From contig CAWGZM010000014.1 in the NCBI GenBank assembly GCA_963827065.1, positions 62,001-126,000 on the forward strand: 64,000 nt of DNA, given 5' to 3'. The first letter of the stretch is position 1. Every line of letters begins with the position of its first letter. The position numbers and the translations under genes were made by a program. The DNA is from JACVRW01 sp963827065 (GTDB lineage Bacteria > Actinomycetota > Thermoleophilia > Solirubrobacterales > Thermoleophilaceae). Shown piece by piece: positions 39,672-48,707 of the stretch. The notes beneath the pieces are model-generated. The model saw nothing but the letters and a program-made list of their open reading frames with translations. It had not been told where the DNA came from and ran no database searches.

Positions 39672-41509
39672 CGATCCTCGAAAGCACCTCGATTCGCGGA
39701 CGGTGGCTCGCGGCGGTCGCCCTCGCGGTGCTCGCCGTGATGGCCGCGGCCGCTGCGGCGCCCGCCGGATCCGCGGCACCGCAGGCGCCGGCGTCGCTCA
39801 ACGGACTGGGCCTCGACGGCACCGGCGGCTTGCTCGGTCACGCCCGCGCCCGAGCGGCCAGCCGGGTTCTTGGCGACGCCGGCGCCCGCGCCAACCGCGG
39901 GCATGGCTTCCTGCGCGACGCTCGCGGCTTCACCACGATCGACGCGCCAGGGGCGTCGGACACGTTTGCCACAGGCAGCGACGCCCGCGGCCAACTGGTG
40001 GGTGGCTACCGCGACGACCGGCGGAAGGTTCACGGCTTTGTCCGGAGCAGGCGCGGCTTCCGCAAGATCGACTTCCCGGGCGCCAAGGGAACGGTCGTCT
40101 GGGGCGTCAACGCGCGCGGACAGATGGTCGGGACCTACACCTACGAGCGCGACAAGGCCGCCCAATTCTTCGAGCACGGTTTCGTGCGCGACAGGCGTGG
40201 CTTCAGGAAGATCGACATCGCGGGCGCTGTGCAGACCCGCACGTTCCGCATCAACACACGCGGTGAGGTCGTGGGCGAGTACGTCGATCGCGACGGCGCC
40301 GCCCACGCCTTCCTGCGCGCCCGGAACGGCAAGATCACCACAATCGACGTCCCCGGGGCCACGGTCACGGCCGCCTTCGACATCGACGATGGTGGCCGGA
40401 TCGTGGGTACCTACGTGGACGCGGCACCGGCGTTCCACGGCTTCCTACGCGACACCGACGGCACCATCACCACGATCGACTTCCCCGGCGCCGCCGACAC
40501 CCAGGTCTTCGGCATCGACAACCGCGGCCGGCTCGCGGGTGCCCACCGCGGGGCCCCCGACTTCATCTTCCGGGGCTTCGTGAGCGACGGCGGAGAGTTC
40601 ACCACCGTCAAGGTCCCGGGAGCCAGAGGCGCTGACGCCGCCGTCAACGACATCGATGATCGCGGCCGGCTGGTCGGCGAATACGACTTCGCGATCAGCG
40701 GCTACCTCCGAGACGAAGGCGGGCGCTTCACGACGTTCGACGTCCCGGGTGCCATTGCGCAGACCGTGCCGATCGGGATCAACAGCCGCGGGCAGATCGT
40801 CGGGACCTTCGACGATGCCGAGGGCGTTCACGGCTTCCTGCGCGGAAGAGCGGGCCGTGTCACCAAGATCGATGTCCCCGGCGCCGAGAGAACCGAGGCC
40901 GCCGAGATCAACGATCACGAACGAATCGTGGGCATCTACACGGAGGCCGGCCCCGACGGCAGCGGAGCGGCCCAAGGCTTCCTGCTCGAGCAGGGAAGGT
41001 TCACGAGGATCGATGTCCCCGGCGCCGCGTCGACCTACCCGACCGGAATCGACAACTCGGGCCAAATCGCCGGCCGCTACGTCGACTCCGGAGGAGCCAT
41101 CCACGGCTTCCTGCGCGACCGGCGCGGCAACTTCACCGACGTCGACGTCCCGGGCGCCGCCGGCACCGCGCTCGTGGACGTCAACGACCGAGGCGAGACG
41201 GTGGGCTACTACGCCGACGCCGAGGGGACGCTCCGCGGCTTCCGGCGCGACGAGGACGGCGCGATCACGACCATCGACCCGCCGACCGCTGCGGAGCCAG
41301 GCCGGCCGGGCATCGCATTGGGCCCCCTGCCCTCGGCCATCAACAACCGCGGCCAGATCGTCGGCGCCTACCGCGACGGCGAGTTCCAGATCTACGGCTT
41401 CAAGCTGGACAAGGGCCGCTTCACCGCGATCAAGATCCCGGGCGCCAAGGCTGAGTCGTTCGCCACCGACATCGACGACCGCGGCCGGATCATCGGTATC
41501 GATCGCTAG
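39668..41509 (+). CDS. Secreted HAF-repeat protein, 12 repeats
   Basis: A 613-residue paralogue of the preceding gene. Signal peptide RGRWLAAVALAVLAVMAAAA; then about twelve units with IDDRGRLVGEY-type cores and KIDVPGA turns. The number of units is double that of the first gene, so growth by repeat duplication is evident. It is translationally coupled to gene 1 and likely forms, with it, a surface or released beta-structured pair. The last unit and stop codon are part of a short sequence repeated at 50.7 kb and 63.6 kb. Confidence 0.87.
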   Translation: MTILESTSIRGRWLAAVALAVLAVMAAAAAAPAGSAAPQAPASLNGLGLDGTGGLLGHARARAASRVLGDAGARANRGHGFLRDARGFTTIDAPGASDTFATGSDARGQLVGGYRDDRRKVHGFVRSRRGFRKIDFPGAKGTVVWGVNARGQMVGTYTYERDKAAQFFEHGFVRDRRGFRKIDIAGAVQTRTFRINTRGEVVGEYVDRDGAAHAFLRARNGKITTIDVPGATVTAAFDIDDGGRIVGTYVDAAPAFHGFLRDTDGTITTIDFPGAADTQVFGIDNRGRLAGAHRGAPDFIFRGFVSDGGEFTTVKVPGARGADAAVNDIDDRGRLVGEYDFAISGYLRDEGGRFTTFDVPGAIAQTVPIGINSRGQIVGTFDDAEGVHGFLRGRAGRVTKIDVPGAERTEAAEINDHERIVGIYTEAGPDGSGAAQGFLLEQGRFTRIDVPGAASTYPTGIDNSGQIAGRYVDSGGAIHGFLRDRRGNFTDVDVPGAAGTALVDVNDRGETVGYYADAEGTLRGFRRDEDGAITTIDPPTAAEPGRPGIALGPLPSAINNRGQIVGAYRDGEFQIYGFKLDKGRFTAIKIPGAKAESFATDIDDRGRIIGIDR

Positions 41510-41530
41510 GCCGCCGAGCGCTCTTCGGCG
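41478..41530 (+). repeat. Dispersed CTAG repeat, copy 1 (left edge of sugar cassette)
   Basis: Contains ACCGCGGCCGGATCATCG, then CGCTAGGCCGCCGAGCG, then CTCTTCGGC. The first part encodes the end of the last HAF repeat. The right part folds as CGCCGAG-CGCTC-TTCGGCG with one G-U pair. Copies 2 and 3 lie at 50723 and 63623, all in the same orientation. Confidence 0.75.
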
Positions 41531-41551
41531 CTGAAGATCAGTGACACCGGC

Positions 41552-42508
41552 TCAGGTGCCGGCCTTCACGAGCTCGAGCACCGCCGAGGCGGTCCGAGCG
41601 TCCGTCACGAGAACATCTATGAGCCCCCCGCGGGCCGCGCCGACGATCGATGGAACCTTGGGAGCGCCGGCGGCCACTCCGATCACCGTGCCGGCCGCAC
41701 GGAGCTGCGCGCGTGACACACCCAGCAGCCGGTCCTCGCGCGGCATCTCGACGGGCTCGCCGGCCAGATCGAAATGGCGGGAGGCCACGTCCCCAACGGC
41801 CGCGGTCAGCGCATCGCGCTCGGCCGTGATGTGCACCGGGGCGGCGCCAAGCTCGCTCGGCGGCATTCCGATTCCAACGAGGGCGGCGTCGAGGCCGTCC
41901 CAGTGCGCCAGGCGGGCGGTGATGTCGGGGTCTGACAGCAGGGAGGCCCGCAGCGCCGGCGAGGGAAAGGCGGGCGCGTGCAAGAAGCTCACCTCCGCTC
42001 CCGAGACGCCCGCCACGCGGCGCGCTATTTCGTTGGATTGGAAGCGCACGTCGAGCTCGTCCATCCCCCCGACCGCCGGGACGACGCGCACGCCGCGCAG
42101 GTCCGGGAAGCGCTGCGCCTGCGCCACCTCCCACACCGTCCTGCCCCATGAGATCGCCAGCACGTCGCCGGCTCCCAACGCCAGCGCCTCGAGCTCCGCG
42201 AGCGTTGGAGCGACGAGCGCTTGCAGCCCCTCGCCGGACGCGAGGGCCGGCACCACCGCCGCACGCCGGAGGTCAAGCGCCTCCGCCAGATTGCTCGCCA
42301 GCTCCGCGGCGGGCGACGGCGGGCGCACCTCGATGCTGACGATTCCCTGCGCCCGGGCGAGCTGGAGGAGCCGTGAGACGGTGGAGCGCGAGACGTCGAG
42401 GCGTTTCGCCACCTCCTGCTGCGAGAGCTCCTCCTCGTAATAGAGCGACGCCGCGGCGTGCATCGCGGCGAGTGACTCCGGTGTTAGTCCGAGAGCCCGC
42501 TCCTCCAC
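41552..42508 (-). CDS. SorC family sugar-responsive regulator
   Basis: A 318-residue SorC/DeoR-type regulator. The N-terminal helix-turn-helix is LSQQEVAKRLDVSRSTVSRL; the rest is the sugar-binding domain with GDVLAISWGRTVWEVA, VVPAVGGMDELD and AAGTVIGVAAGAP. The family senses phosphorylated sugars. It follows the aldolase gene by 13 bp and so is part of the operon that reads leftwards. Two 21-bp similar sites upstream of the aldolase/ribokinase and ABC transporter genes are its likely targets. Confidence 0.92.
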   Translation of the reverse strand: MEERALGLTPESLAAMHAAASLYYEEELSQQEVAKRLDVSRSTVSRLLQLARAQGIVSIEVRPPSPAAELASNLAEALDLRRAAVVPALASGEGLQALVAPTLAELEALALGAGDVLAISWGRTVWEVAQAQRFPDLRGVRVVPAVGGMDELDVRFQSNEIARRVAGVSGAEVSFLHAPAFPSPALRASLLSDPDITARLAHWDGLDAALVGIGMPPSELGAAPVHITAERDALTAAVGDVASRHFDLAGEPVEMPREDRLLGVSRAQLRAAGTVIGVAAGAPKVPSIVGAARGGLIDVLVTDARTASAVLELVKAGT

Positions 42509-42521
42509 AGCCGGCTCCCGC

Positions 42522-43403
42522 TCAGCCCGCGCGCAGCAATGGGGCTACGCCTCGCACCGCGGCCCCGGGGGAGTCGAGCACCGCAAGCAGCTGTTCGAAG
42601 CGGCGCCGGACCGTGCCGTCGAGAAACACGCGACGCTCATCAGGGGCCATCCGCACGCACTCCTTCCAGAGGGACCGCCCGGCGATGAAGCCCGCGGCGC
42701 CGCCCTGGACGGACACCCTGAGCTGCTCGCAAAACTCGTCGTGATCCACGCCGGCGGAGAGGACCGCCCAAGGGGCCGAGATCGCCGAGGACACCGCCTC
42801 GCACGCGGCGAGTGAGCCGGGGTACTCGAGCTTGAGCAATTTCGCGCCACAGGTCTCCAAGAGGACCGCGCTGTCCCGGATGAGCTCCCCCCGGCGAGCC
42901 GCGAAAACCGCCGGGCTCTCGTCCTCAAGCCGGTACGTCATGGCCTCGATGACGCACAGGAGGTGCTCCCTGTGGCAGTCCTCGAGCGCCGTCCGGACCA
43001 ACTTGGCGGTGTGGCCCTCAAGGCCCTCACGATCCGGCCGGAGGAAGACCATGACCTTGGCGGCGTGCGCCCCGCGCGCGCGGGCTCCCGCCGCGCCGAG
43101 GCCGTCGATCAGCCGCGAACGGCGCAGCCCGCCGACGGTGTCGAAGCCATCGGCCTCGATCCTGACCAGCAGCCCCACATCGCGGGCCAGCGCCCTGCGC
43201 TCGACGATCTCCGTCACGGAAACATCGGGATCGAGGAGCACCGCGCTGGCGTCTCGGCCTACGGTGTCAACGATGTCGTACTTGATCGCGCGCTGTGCCT
43301 CGGCGCCGGCCGAAAGCCCGGCCGCTTCGAGCATCTCGACCAGCGGGTCGCCGTGATCGGCAGCGATGACGGCGAGCCGCCCGGTCGAATCTGCGATCCG
43401 CAT
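42522..43403 (-). CDS. Class I aldolase of the DeoC/LacD/YihT family
   Basis: A 293-residue TIM-barrel aldolase. Residues that resemble LacD and YihT: GRLAVIAADH near the N-terminus, KVMVFLRPD, AKLLKLEYPG with the likely Schiff-base Lys (about 191), and PWAVLSAGVDHDEFCEQ, GAAGFIAGRSLW at the C-terminus. It would cleave a ketose (bis)phosphate into DHAP plus an aldehyde; tagatose-1,6-bisphosphate, fructose-1,6-bisphosphate or a related ketose-1-phosphate are possible. The ATG at 43403 is the only start codon in frame, with GGAGATA upstream. Confidence 0.82.
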   Translation of the reverse strand: MRIADSTGRLAVIAADHGDPLVEMLEAAGLSAGAEAQRAIKYDIVDTVGRDASAVLLDPDVSVTEIVERRALARDVGLLVRIEADGFDTVGGLRRSRLIDGLGAAGARARGAHAAKVMVFLRPDREGLEGHTAKLVRTALEDCHREHLLCVIEAMTYRLEDESPAVFAARRGELIRDSAVLLETCGAKLLKLEYPGSLAACEAVSSAISAPWAVLSAGVDHDEFCEQLRVSVQGGAAGFIAGRSLWKECVRMAPDERRVFLDGTVRRRFEQLLAVLDSPGAAVRGVAPLLRAG

Positions 43404-43441
43404 CAGGGCGCCTATCTCCGCGGTCGTGAGATCGTCGGTGC

Positions 43442-43462
43442 AATTTTGTGCTGAACTAATGT
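43442..43462. promoter_or_regulatory. SorC operator candidate, site 1
   Basis: On the minus strand it reads ACATTAGTTCAG then CACAAAATT. It matches site 2 at 44403 in 17 of 21 positions and lies between the divergent aldolase and ribokinase genes, the right place to control both. Confidence 0.6.
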
Positions 43463-43479
43463 GCCGAGGCTAGCGCGAG

Positions 43480-44403
43480 GTGCGAGCGAACGCAAACGCA
43501 GTCGTCGTCATCGTCGGGTCTGTCAACGTCGACCTGGTGGTGACGGCCGAGCGGCTGCCGGGGCGGGGCGAGACCGTGCTGGGCCGCCGCCTCGAACGCT
43601 ACGGCGGCGGGAAGGGCGCCAATGCGGCGGTCGCCGCGGCACGGCTGGGGGCAGAGACACGCCTCGTTGCCGCCGTGGGGGCCGATGACCTCGGACGGGA
43701 GGCGCTCGCCGAGCTCCGCCAAGAGGGGGTCGACGTCGACGCGGTGAGCCAGGTCGCCGATGAGGCGACGGGCGCGGCGCTCATCGTGGTCGACGGGAGC
43801 GGCGACAATCAGATCGCCGTCGGAGCCGGCGCCAACGCCGCCCTCTCCCCCGAGAGTGTCCGGCACGCACTCGAGGGGGCCCTTGATCGAGCTGGATGCC
43901 TGCTCGTCAGCCTGGAGATCCCGCACGAGGCGGTCCGCGCCGCCGTGGACGCGGGGCGAGAGCACGGGGTGTCGGTGGTGGTCGACCCGGCACCCGCGCG
44001 CGCGTCGGTCCTCGAGCTCGCGGCTCTCGGGCCGATCTTCACGCCCAACGCGGGGGAGGCCCAGCGGCTGACCGGCGAGGCGGACAAGCGGCGAGCCGCG
44101 GCCGCCCTCACCCGGCGCACCGGTGCGCCGGTGATCGTCACCGACGGCTCGAACGGGGCGCTGTTACTCGAGCAGAGCGGCGCCGAGCCGCTTGCCCTGC
44201 CGGCACCGTCCGGCGTCGCGGCCGTCGACACCACCGGGGCCGGCGACACGTTCTCCGGAGCCCTGGCCACCCGCATCGCCGCGGGCGACGACCTGCGCGC
44301 CGCCGCGAGCTTCGCCGTGGCGGCCGGCGCCTGTGCCGTACGCGCCCGCGGGGCGCGCAGCGCCATGCCGACCGAGGCAGAGGTGCACGCGATCGTCGGC
44401 TGA
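43480..44403 (+). CDS. rbsK: Ribokinase family sugar kinase
   Basis: A 307-residue PfkB-superfamily kinase of the ribokinase type: VIVGSVNVDLVV, the sugar-binding GGGKGANAAVAAARLG and the ATP/catalytic signature DTTGAGDTFSGA. Residues FTPNAGEAQRLTG are also typical. It phosphorylates ribose, or another pentose/hexose, at the terminal hydroxyl. GTG start at 43480. It reads away from the aldolase and in the same direction as the ABC transporter, with the second operator overlapping its stop codon. Confidence 0.87.
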   Translation: MRANANAVVVIVGSVNVDLVVTAERLPGRGETVLGRRLERYGGGKGANAAVAAARLGAETRLVAAVGADDLGREALAELRQEGVDVDAVSQVADEATGAALIVVDGSGDNQIAVGAGANAALSPESVRHALEGALDRAGCLLVSLEIPHEAVRAAVDAGREHGVSVVVDPAPARASVLELAALGPIFTPNAGEAQRLTGEADKRRAAAALTRRTGAPVIVTDGSNGALLLEQSGAEPLALPAPSGVAAVDTTGAGDTFSGALATRIAAGDDLRAAASFAVAAGACAVRARGARSAMPTEAEVHAIVG

Positions 44404-44440
44404 CATTCGTTCTGGACAAATGTTCAGCGGATGGTAGACT
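44403..44440 (+). promoter_or_regulatory. SorC operator candidate, site 2, with -10 box
   Basis: ACATTCGTTCTG then GACAAATGT at 44403-44423, near-palindromic with ACATT/AATGT ends. A TAGACT -10 box follows at 44435-44440, so the operator covers the -35 region of the ABC transporter promoter, as needed for repression. Confidence 0.6.
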
Positions 44441-44485
44441 CGCGCCCGCCGAGACCCATGCGCCAGCTGAGGAGGAGCTGCTGCC

Positions 44486-45259
44486 ATGCCCGAGCCCGTG
44501 CTGGAGGCGCGCCAGATCGTAAAGCGCTTTGGCCGTGTGCAGGCGCTGCGAGGCGCGAATCTCACGGTCTACCCGGAAGAGGTCGTCGCCCTCGTGGGCG
44601 ACAACGGGGCGGGCAAGAGCACGCTGGTGAAGACGATGGTCGGCGTCCATCCTCCTGACGGGGGCGAGATCCTCTTCCAGGGCAAGCCGGTCACGGTCAA
44701 CACCCCGCACGACGCCCGCGATCTGGGCATCGAGACCGTCTATCAGGACCTCGCGCTGGCGGCGGAGGTCGACCCGGCGGCGAACATGTTCCTGGGCCGG
44801 GAGATCATGCGCTCCGGGCCGCTCGGCAAGCTCGGCTTTCTGGACAAGCCGGCGATGCGACGGCGCAGCGAGGAGGCGTTCAAGTCGCTCGGCGTCAGCA
44901 TCCAGGACACGAGCGCGCGGGTGGCCAACATGTCCGGCGGCCAGCGCCAGGGCATCGCCATCTGCCGCGCGGTCACCTGGGCGAGCAAGATCGTCTTCAT
45001 GGACGAGCCGACGGCGGCGCTCGGCGTCGTGCAGACCCGCAACGTCCTCGACCAGATCAGGCGCGTGCGCGAGCACGGCCTGTCGGTTGTCCTGATCAGC
45101 CACAACATGCCCGAGGTGTTCGAGGTGGCCGACCGCATCGAGGTGCTGCGGCTCGGCGAGCGCGTCGCACGCCTGAGGCCGAAGGACGTGTCGATGGAGG
45201 ACGTGGTCGCCGCGATGACCGGCGCGCTCACCTTCCACGACGAGGAGGACGCGAGGTGA
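44486..45259 (+). CDS. Sugar ABC importer ATPase, single-domain (FrcA-like)
   Basis: A 257-residue ABC ATPase of the CUT2 class: Walker A VGDNGAGKST, signature MSGGQRQGIAICRA, Walker B IVFMDEPTAALGV. CUT2 ATPases such as RbsA usually have two fused nucleotide domains of about 500 residues; this one has a single domain, as in FrcA of the fructose/mannose/ribose importer FrcBCA. GAGGAGG before ATG 44486. Works with the permease that overlaps it (GTGA). Confidence 0.93.
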   Translation: MPEPVLEARQIVKRFGRVQALRGANLTVYPEEVVALVGDNGAGKSTLVKTMVGVHPPDGGEILFQGKPVTVNTPHDARDLGIETVYQDLALAAEVDPAANMFLGREIMRSGPLGKLGFLDKPAMRRRSEEAFKSLGVSIQDTSARVANMSGGQRQGIAICRAVTWASKIVFMDEPTAALGVVQTRNVLDQIRRVREHGLSVVLISHNMPEVFEVADRIEVLRLGERVARLRPKDVSMEDVVAAMTGALTFHDEEDAR

Positions 45260-46290
45260 CCACACCCGCGACGCCACCCGCCGGCGTCGAGGCGGAGGAC
45301 CTGCTCGAGGAAGAACGGGAGCCGTGGTGGCAGCGGCTCGTCACGGGCTCGAGCACGTCGATCGCCCTGATCCTGGTCGGGCTGATCGCCGTCTTCTCGT
45401 TCCTGCAGCCCGAGGAGTTCTTCGACGTCAACAACGCCCGCAACATCGCGACCGACGCCGCGGTCCTGCTGGTGCTGGCGGTCGGCTTGACCTACGTGAT
45501 CATCACCGCCGGCATCGACCTGTCGGTAGGCGCGGTGCTCGTCTTCGCCGGCGTCGTGGCGGCGAAGGTCATGAACGAGATGGGCGGCGACAGCTGGGGT
45601 GTCATCCTCGTCGGCCTCGCGGTCGCGCTAGCGTCCGGACTGGCATGGGGCCTACTGAACGGCTTCCTCGTCGCCAAGGCGAAGCTTCCCGCGTTCATCG
45701 TCACGCTCGGCACGCTGGGCATGGCGCTCGGATCGGCGCTGCTGATCACGGGTGGCGTCGACGAGCGCGACGTGCCCTTCAGGCTCATCGACACAGTCGG
45801 CAGCGGACGAGCTTTCGGCGAGGTCCCCTACCTCGTGCTGATCGCGGCAGCCGTCGCGCTCGTGTTCGGCATCATCCTCGCCGCGACGCGTTTTGGCCGC
45901 TACACGTACGCAATCGGATCGAACGAGGAAGCCGTGCGGCGCTCCGGTGTGAACGTGGACGCCCACCTCATCAAGGTCTATGCGATCGGCGGAACGCTGT
46001 CCGGGCTGGCAGGCTTCATGTCGCTCGCGCGCTTCGGCACCACCACGATCGGCGGCCACTCGACCGACAACCTCGACGCGATCGCGGCGGTCGTCATCGG
46101 CGGCACGAGCCTCTTCGGCGGCATCGGCACGATGGTCGGCACGGTCGTCGGCGTCTTCATCCCGTCCGTTCTCCGCAACGGTTTCATCATCGTCGGGGTC
46201 CAGACGTTCTGGCAGCAGGTGGCGGTGGGCGCGGTCCTGATCGTGGCCGTTTACCTCGACCAGCTGCGCCGGGCTCGCTACCGGCGCTGA
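45256..46290 (+). CDS. Sugar ABC importer permease (RbsC/FrcC-like)
   Basis: A 344-residue CUT2 permease with about ten segments. It has ITAGIDLSVGAVLVFAGVVA, a hallmark of RbsC-type permeases, and the coupling region YAIGSNEEAVRRSGVNVDAH. A conserved GGHSTDNLDAIAAVVIGG is also seen. It is coupled to the ATPase gene (GTGA) and precedes the binding-protein gene by 30 bp. Confidence 0.94.
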   Translation: MTTPATPPAGVEAEDLLEEEREPWWQRLVTGSSTSIALILVGLIAVFSFLQPEEFFDVNNARNIATDAAVLLVLAVGLTYVIITAGIDLSVGAVLVFAGVVAAKVMNEMGGDSWGVILVGLAVALASGLAWGLLNGFLVAKAKLPAFIVTLGTLGMALGSALLITGGVDERDVPFRLIDTVGSGRAFGEVPYLVLIAAAVALVFGIILAATRFGRYTYAIGSNEEAVRRSGVNVDAHLIKVYAIGGTLSGLAGFMSLARFGTTTIGGHSTDNLDAIAAVVIGGTSLFGGIGTMVGTVVGVFIPSVLRNGFIIVGVQTFWQQVAVGAVLIVAVYLDQLRRARYRR

Positions 46291-46320
46291 TCCACTCGCC
46301 CAACAACAGGAGGAGGTCTG

Positions 46321-47328
46321 ATGTCAAGCACAGCACAAGGGCCGCGGTGGCGGCTCACGTTCATTGCCGTGCTCGCGCTCTCGGCCGCCCTGCTCGTCGC
46401 CGCCTGTGGTGACGACGACGACGACGGAGGCAACGGAGGCGGGGGCGGAGGCGGAGGCGACGGCTACTCGATGACCCTCATCGCCGGCGTCCGCGGCGAC
46501 CAGTTCTACATCACGATGAACTGCGGCGCCCAGGAAGAGGCCCGAAAGCAGGGCGTGGACCTCGACTTCCAGGGGCCCGACCAGTTCGACGCCTCGCTGC
46601 AAACGCCGATCGTCAACGCGGTCACGCAGAAGAAGCCCGATGCGATCCTGATCGCGCCGACCGACACGAAGGCGATGTACGTCCCGATCAAGGCGGCCGC
46701 CGACGCAGGCATAACGATCGTGCTCGTCGACACCACGCTCGAGCAGCCTGACCTGGCCGTGTCGCAGATCGCGTCGGACAACGAGGCGGGCGGCCGCGAG
46801 GCCGCCAAGGCGCTGGCCGACCTGATCGGCGGCGAGGGCAAGGTCTTCGTCAACAACGTGAACCCGGGCATCTCGACCACCGACGCCCGCGCGCAGGGCT
46901 TCGAGGACGAAGCCAAGAACCTGGGGCTCGAGTACGTGGGCATGGAGTTCAACGACGACGACCCGGCCAAGGCGGCGGCGATCGCCAAGGCACAGCTAGC
47001 CAAGACCCCCGACCTCGCGGGCATCTTCGGGACCAACCTGTTCGGGGCCGAGGGCTCAGCGACCGGCGTGCGCGAGGCCGGCAAGGGCGGAGACGTCAAG
47101 ATCGTCGGGTTCGACGCCGGCCCCAAGCAGATGGAGGACCTCGACAGCGGGCTCATCCAGGCGCTCGTCGCCCAGAAGCCCGCCGACATCGGCAAGTTTG
47201 GCGTGCAGCAGGCGGTGGCGGCGCTCGACGGCAAGCCGGTCAAGGAGAAGATCGGCACCGAGTCGGTGACGCTCACCAAGGACAACCTCAAGGAGAACCC
47301 GGACATCCCGTACAAGTCCGAGTGCTAG
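46321..47328 (+). CDS. Sugar ABC importer substrate-binding lipoprotein
   Basis: A 335-residue type I periplasmic-binding-fold lipoprotein. Lipobox LVAAC (Cys 29) follows a hydrophobic signal, then an acidic/Gly-rich spacer. The fold has MTLIAGVRGDQFYITMNCGA, DAILIAPTDTKAMYVPI and IKAAADAGITIVLVDTT. An AGGAGG precedes ATG 46321. Sugar identity cannot be read; the catabolic genes nearby suggest a ketose or aldose processed through a phosphorylated ketose. Its stop codon shares CTAG with the FGGY kinase. Confidence 0.93.
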   Translation: MSSTAQGPRWRLTFIAVLALSAALLVAACGDDDDDGGNGGGGGGGGDGYSMTLIAGVRGDQFYITMNCGAQEEARKQGVDLDFQGPDQFDASLQTPIVNAVTQKKPDAILIAPTDTKAMYVPIKAAADAGITIVLVDTTLEQPDLAVSQIASDNEAGGREAAKALADLIGGEGKVFVNNVNPGISTTDARAQGFEDEAKNLGLEYVGMEFNDDDPAKAAAIAKAQLAKTPDLAGIFGTNLFGAEGSATGVREAGKGGDVKIVGFDAGPKQMEDLDSGLIQALVAQKPADIGKFGVQQAVAALDGKPVKEKIGTESVTLTKDNLKENPDIPYKSEC

Positions 47329-48707
47329 TCACACGCGCTGCGGGGTGCGGCCGGAAGGCCGCGCCCCGCCGGCGCGCGTAAGGAAGGCAGGTCGTCGAGG
47401 CTCGCGAACAGGCCGGCGGCGACGCCGGCGAGGAGCGCCGCGCCGCGGGCGCCGGCCTCGACCACCGGGGGAGCCTCGACGGCTCCGAGGCGGGCCTTCG
47501 ACGCACGCACGGCCTCGTCCCGTGCCCAACCACCCGTGACGACGATGCGCCGGTGCGGACCGGCGATCTCCTCGGTCGCCCGCAGCAACGAGTCGACCTC
47601 GGCTGTCACAGCGTCGACGGCTGCACGCCAGATGCGCGCCGGCGGGACGCCCGCCGGCAGGCGCAGCGGGCGGCGTTCGAGCGAGTGCAACTCGAGCTCG
47701 AGTGCGGGAACCTCGCCGGGCGCGATGGCGAGCGCCGCGGCGGCGAGCTGCGACCGGTCCGAGCTGTCGACGCCGAGGAGGTCGACGACCTCCTGAAGGG
47801 CGATGCCGGACCAGACACCGGCAAGCAGCGCCTGGCGGCCCTCGGAGAAGTGAAACCCGACGGTCACCCCGGCGGCGACGCTGCGGCGGATCTCCTCCGG
47901 GCGTAGCGGCGGCGCGACCACACGGACGAGCGCCTCGGCCGTGCCGCAGGAGTCGAGCACGTCGCCGGGAGCGACGACGCCAACCCCGGCACCGGCGCAG
48001 AGGTGGTCGTGGCCGGCGACGGTGAGGGCGGCGCCGCGCGCCTGCGGCAACGCCGCGCCGTCGGCGGCGCCGGCCGGCGTTCCCGCAAGCACCAGCTCGG
48101 GCAGCAGATCGTCCGGCAAGTCGGCCCACGCCAGAGCGTCGGCGAAGGGCGCCTTCGTTGCCAGATCGAGTAGTCCCGTCCGCGACGACAACGACAGCTC
48201 GGCCACGTCGTCGCCGCCAAGCCGGCGCACAACCCACTCGCCAACGTTCAGCCAGCGGCGCCCGGCACGTGCGGGAGGATGATGGTCGAGGAGCCAGCGC
48301 AGCTTCGCAAGCGTGCACAGCGGGCTTGCGGACAGACCGGTGTGCTCGCTGAAGCGCTCCACACCAAGCTCGGCGGCGATTCGCTTCGCCTCGTCCGCAC
48401 CGCGTGCGTCGTGCCAGGCGATGGCCGGATATAGCACCCGGTCTTGCCCGTCGAGCAGCACTCCCGCCTCGGCCATGCTGGTCACGCCGACGCCCTGCAC
48501 GCGCCCCTCGGGAGCGGCGGCGAGGGCCGTGCCGGCGGCCTCCACCGCCGCAACGAAGAGCGCCTCGGGGTCGACCTCGGCGCCGCTGGGAACCTGCCGC
48601 CAGGGGGTCGGCGCCCTGCCATGGGCGAGCTCCCGTCCGTCCGCGCCCACGACCGCCGCCTTACAGGCGGAGGTGCCGACGTCGATGCCGACGAGCAGGT
48701 CCGTCAA
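47325..48707 (-). CDS. FGGY family carbohydrate kinase
   Basis: A 460-residue FGGY kinase (xylulokinase/gluconokinase type). LLVGIDVGTSACKAAVVG is the phosphate-1 loop, TVAGHDHLCAG the FGGY domain II entry, and VVTGGWARDEAVRASKA the C-terminal FGGY signature. It starts on a TTG that overlaps the preceding stop (TTGA), which is the only start that fits the family N-terminus. Substrate is a polyol or ketose such as xylulose. It is the last gene of a leftward three-gene operon. Confidence 0.9.
   Translation of the reverse strand: MTDLLVGIDVGTSACKAAVVGADGRELAHGRAPTPWRQVPSGAEVDPEALFVAAVEAAGTALAAAPEGRVQGVGVTSMAEAGVLLDGQDRVLYPAIAWHDARGADEAKRIAAELGVERFSEHTGLSASPLCTLAKLRWLLDHHPPARAGRRWLNVGEWVVRRLGGDDVAELSLSSRTGLLDLATKAPFADALAWADLPDDLLPELVLAGTPAGAADGAALPQARGAALTVAGHDHLCAGAGVGVVAPGDVLDSCGTAEALVRVVAPPLRPEEIRRSVAAGVTVGFHFSEGRQALLAGVWSGIALQEVVDLLGVDSSDRSQLAAAALAIAPGEVPALELELHSLERRPLRLPAGVPPARIWRAAVDAVTAEVDSLLRATEEIAGPHRRIVVTGGWARDEAVRASKARLGAVEAPPVVEAGARGAALLAGVAAGLFASLDDLPSLRAPAGRGLPAAPRSACD

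Noticed and set aside
44486..45259. ABC sugar ATPase as a truncated RbsA
   Set aside because: The single domain is complete and the stop codon is coupled to the permease; FrcA-type importers normally have one domain, so it is not a broken gene.
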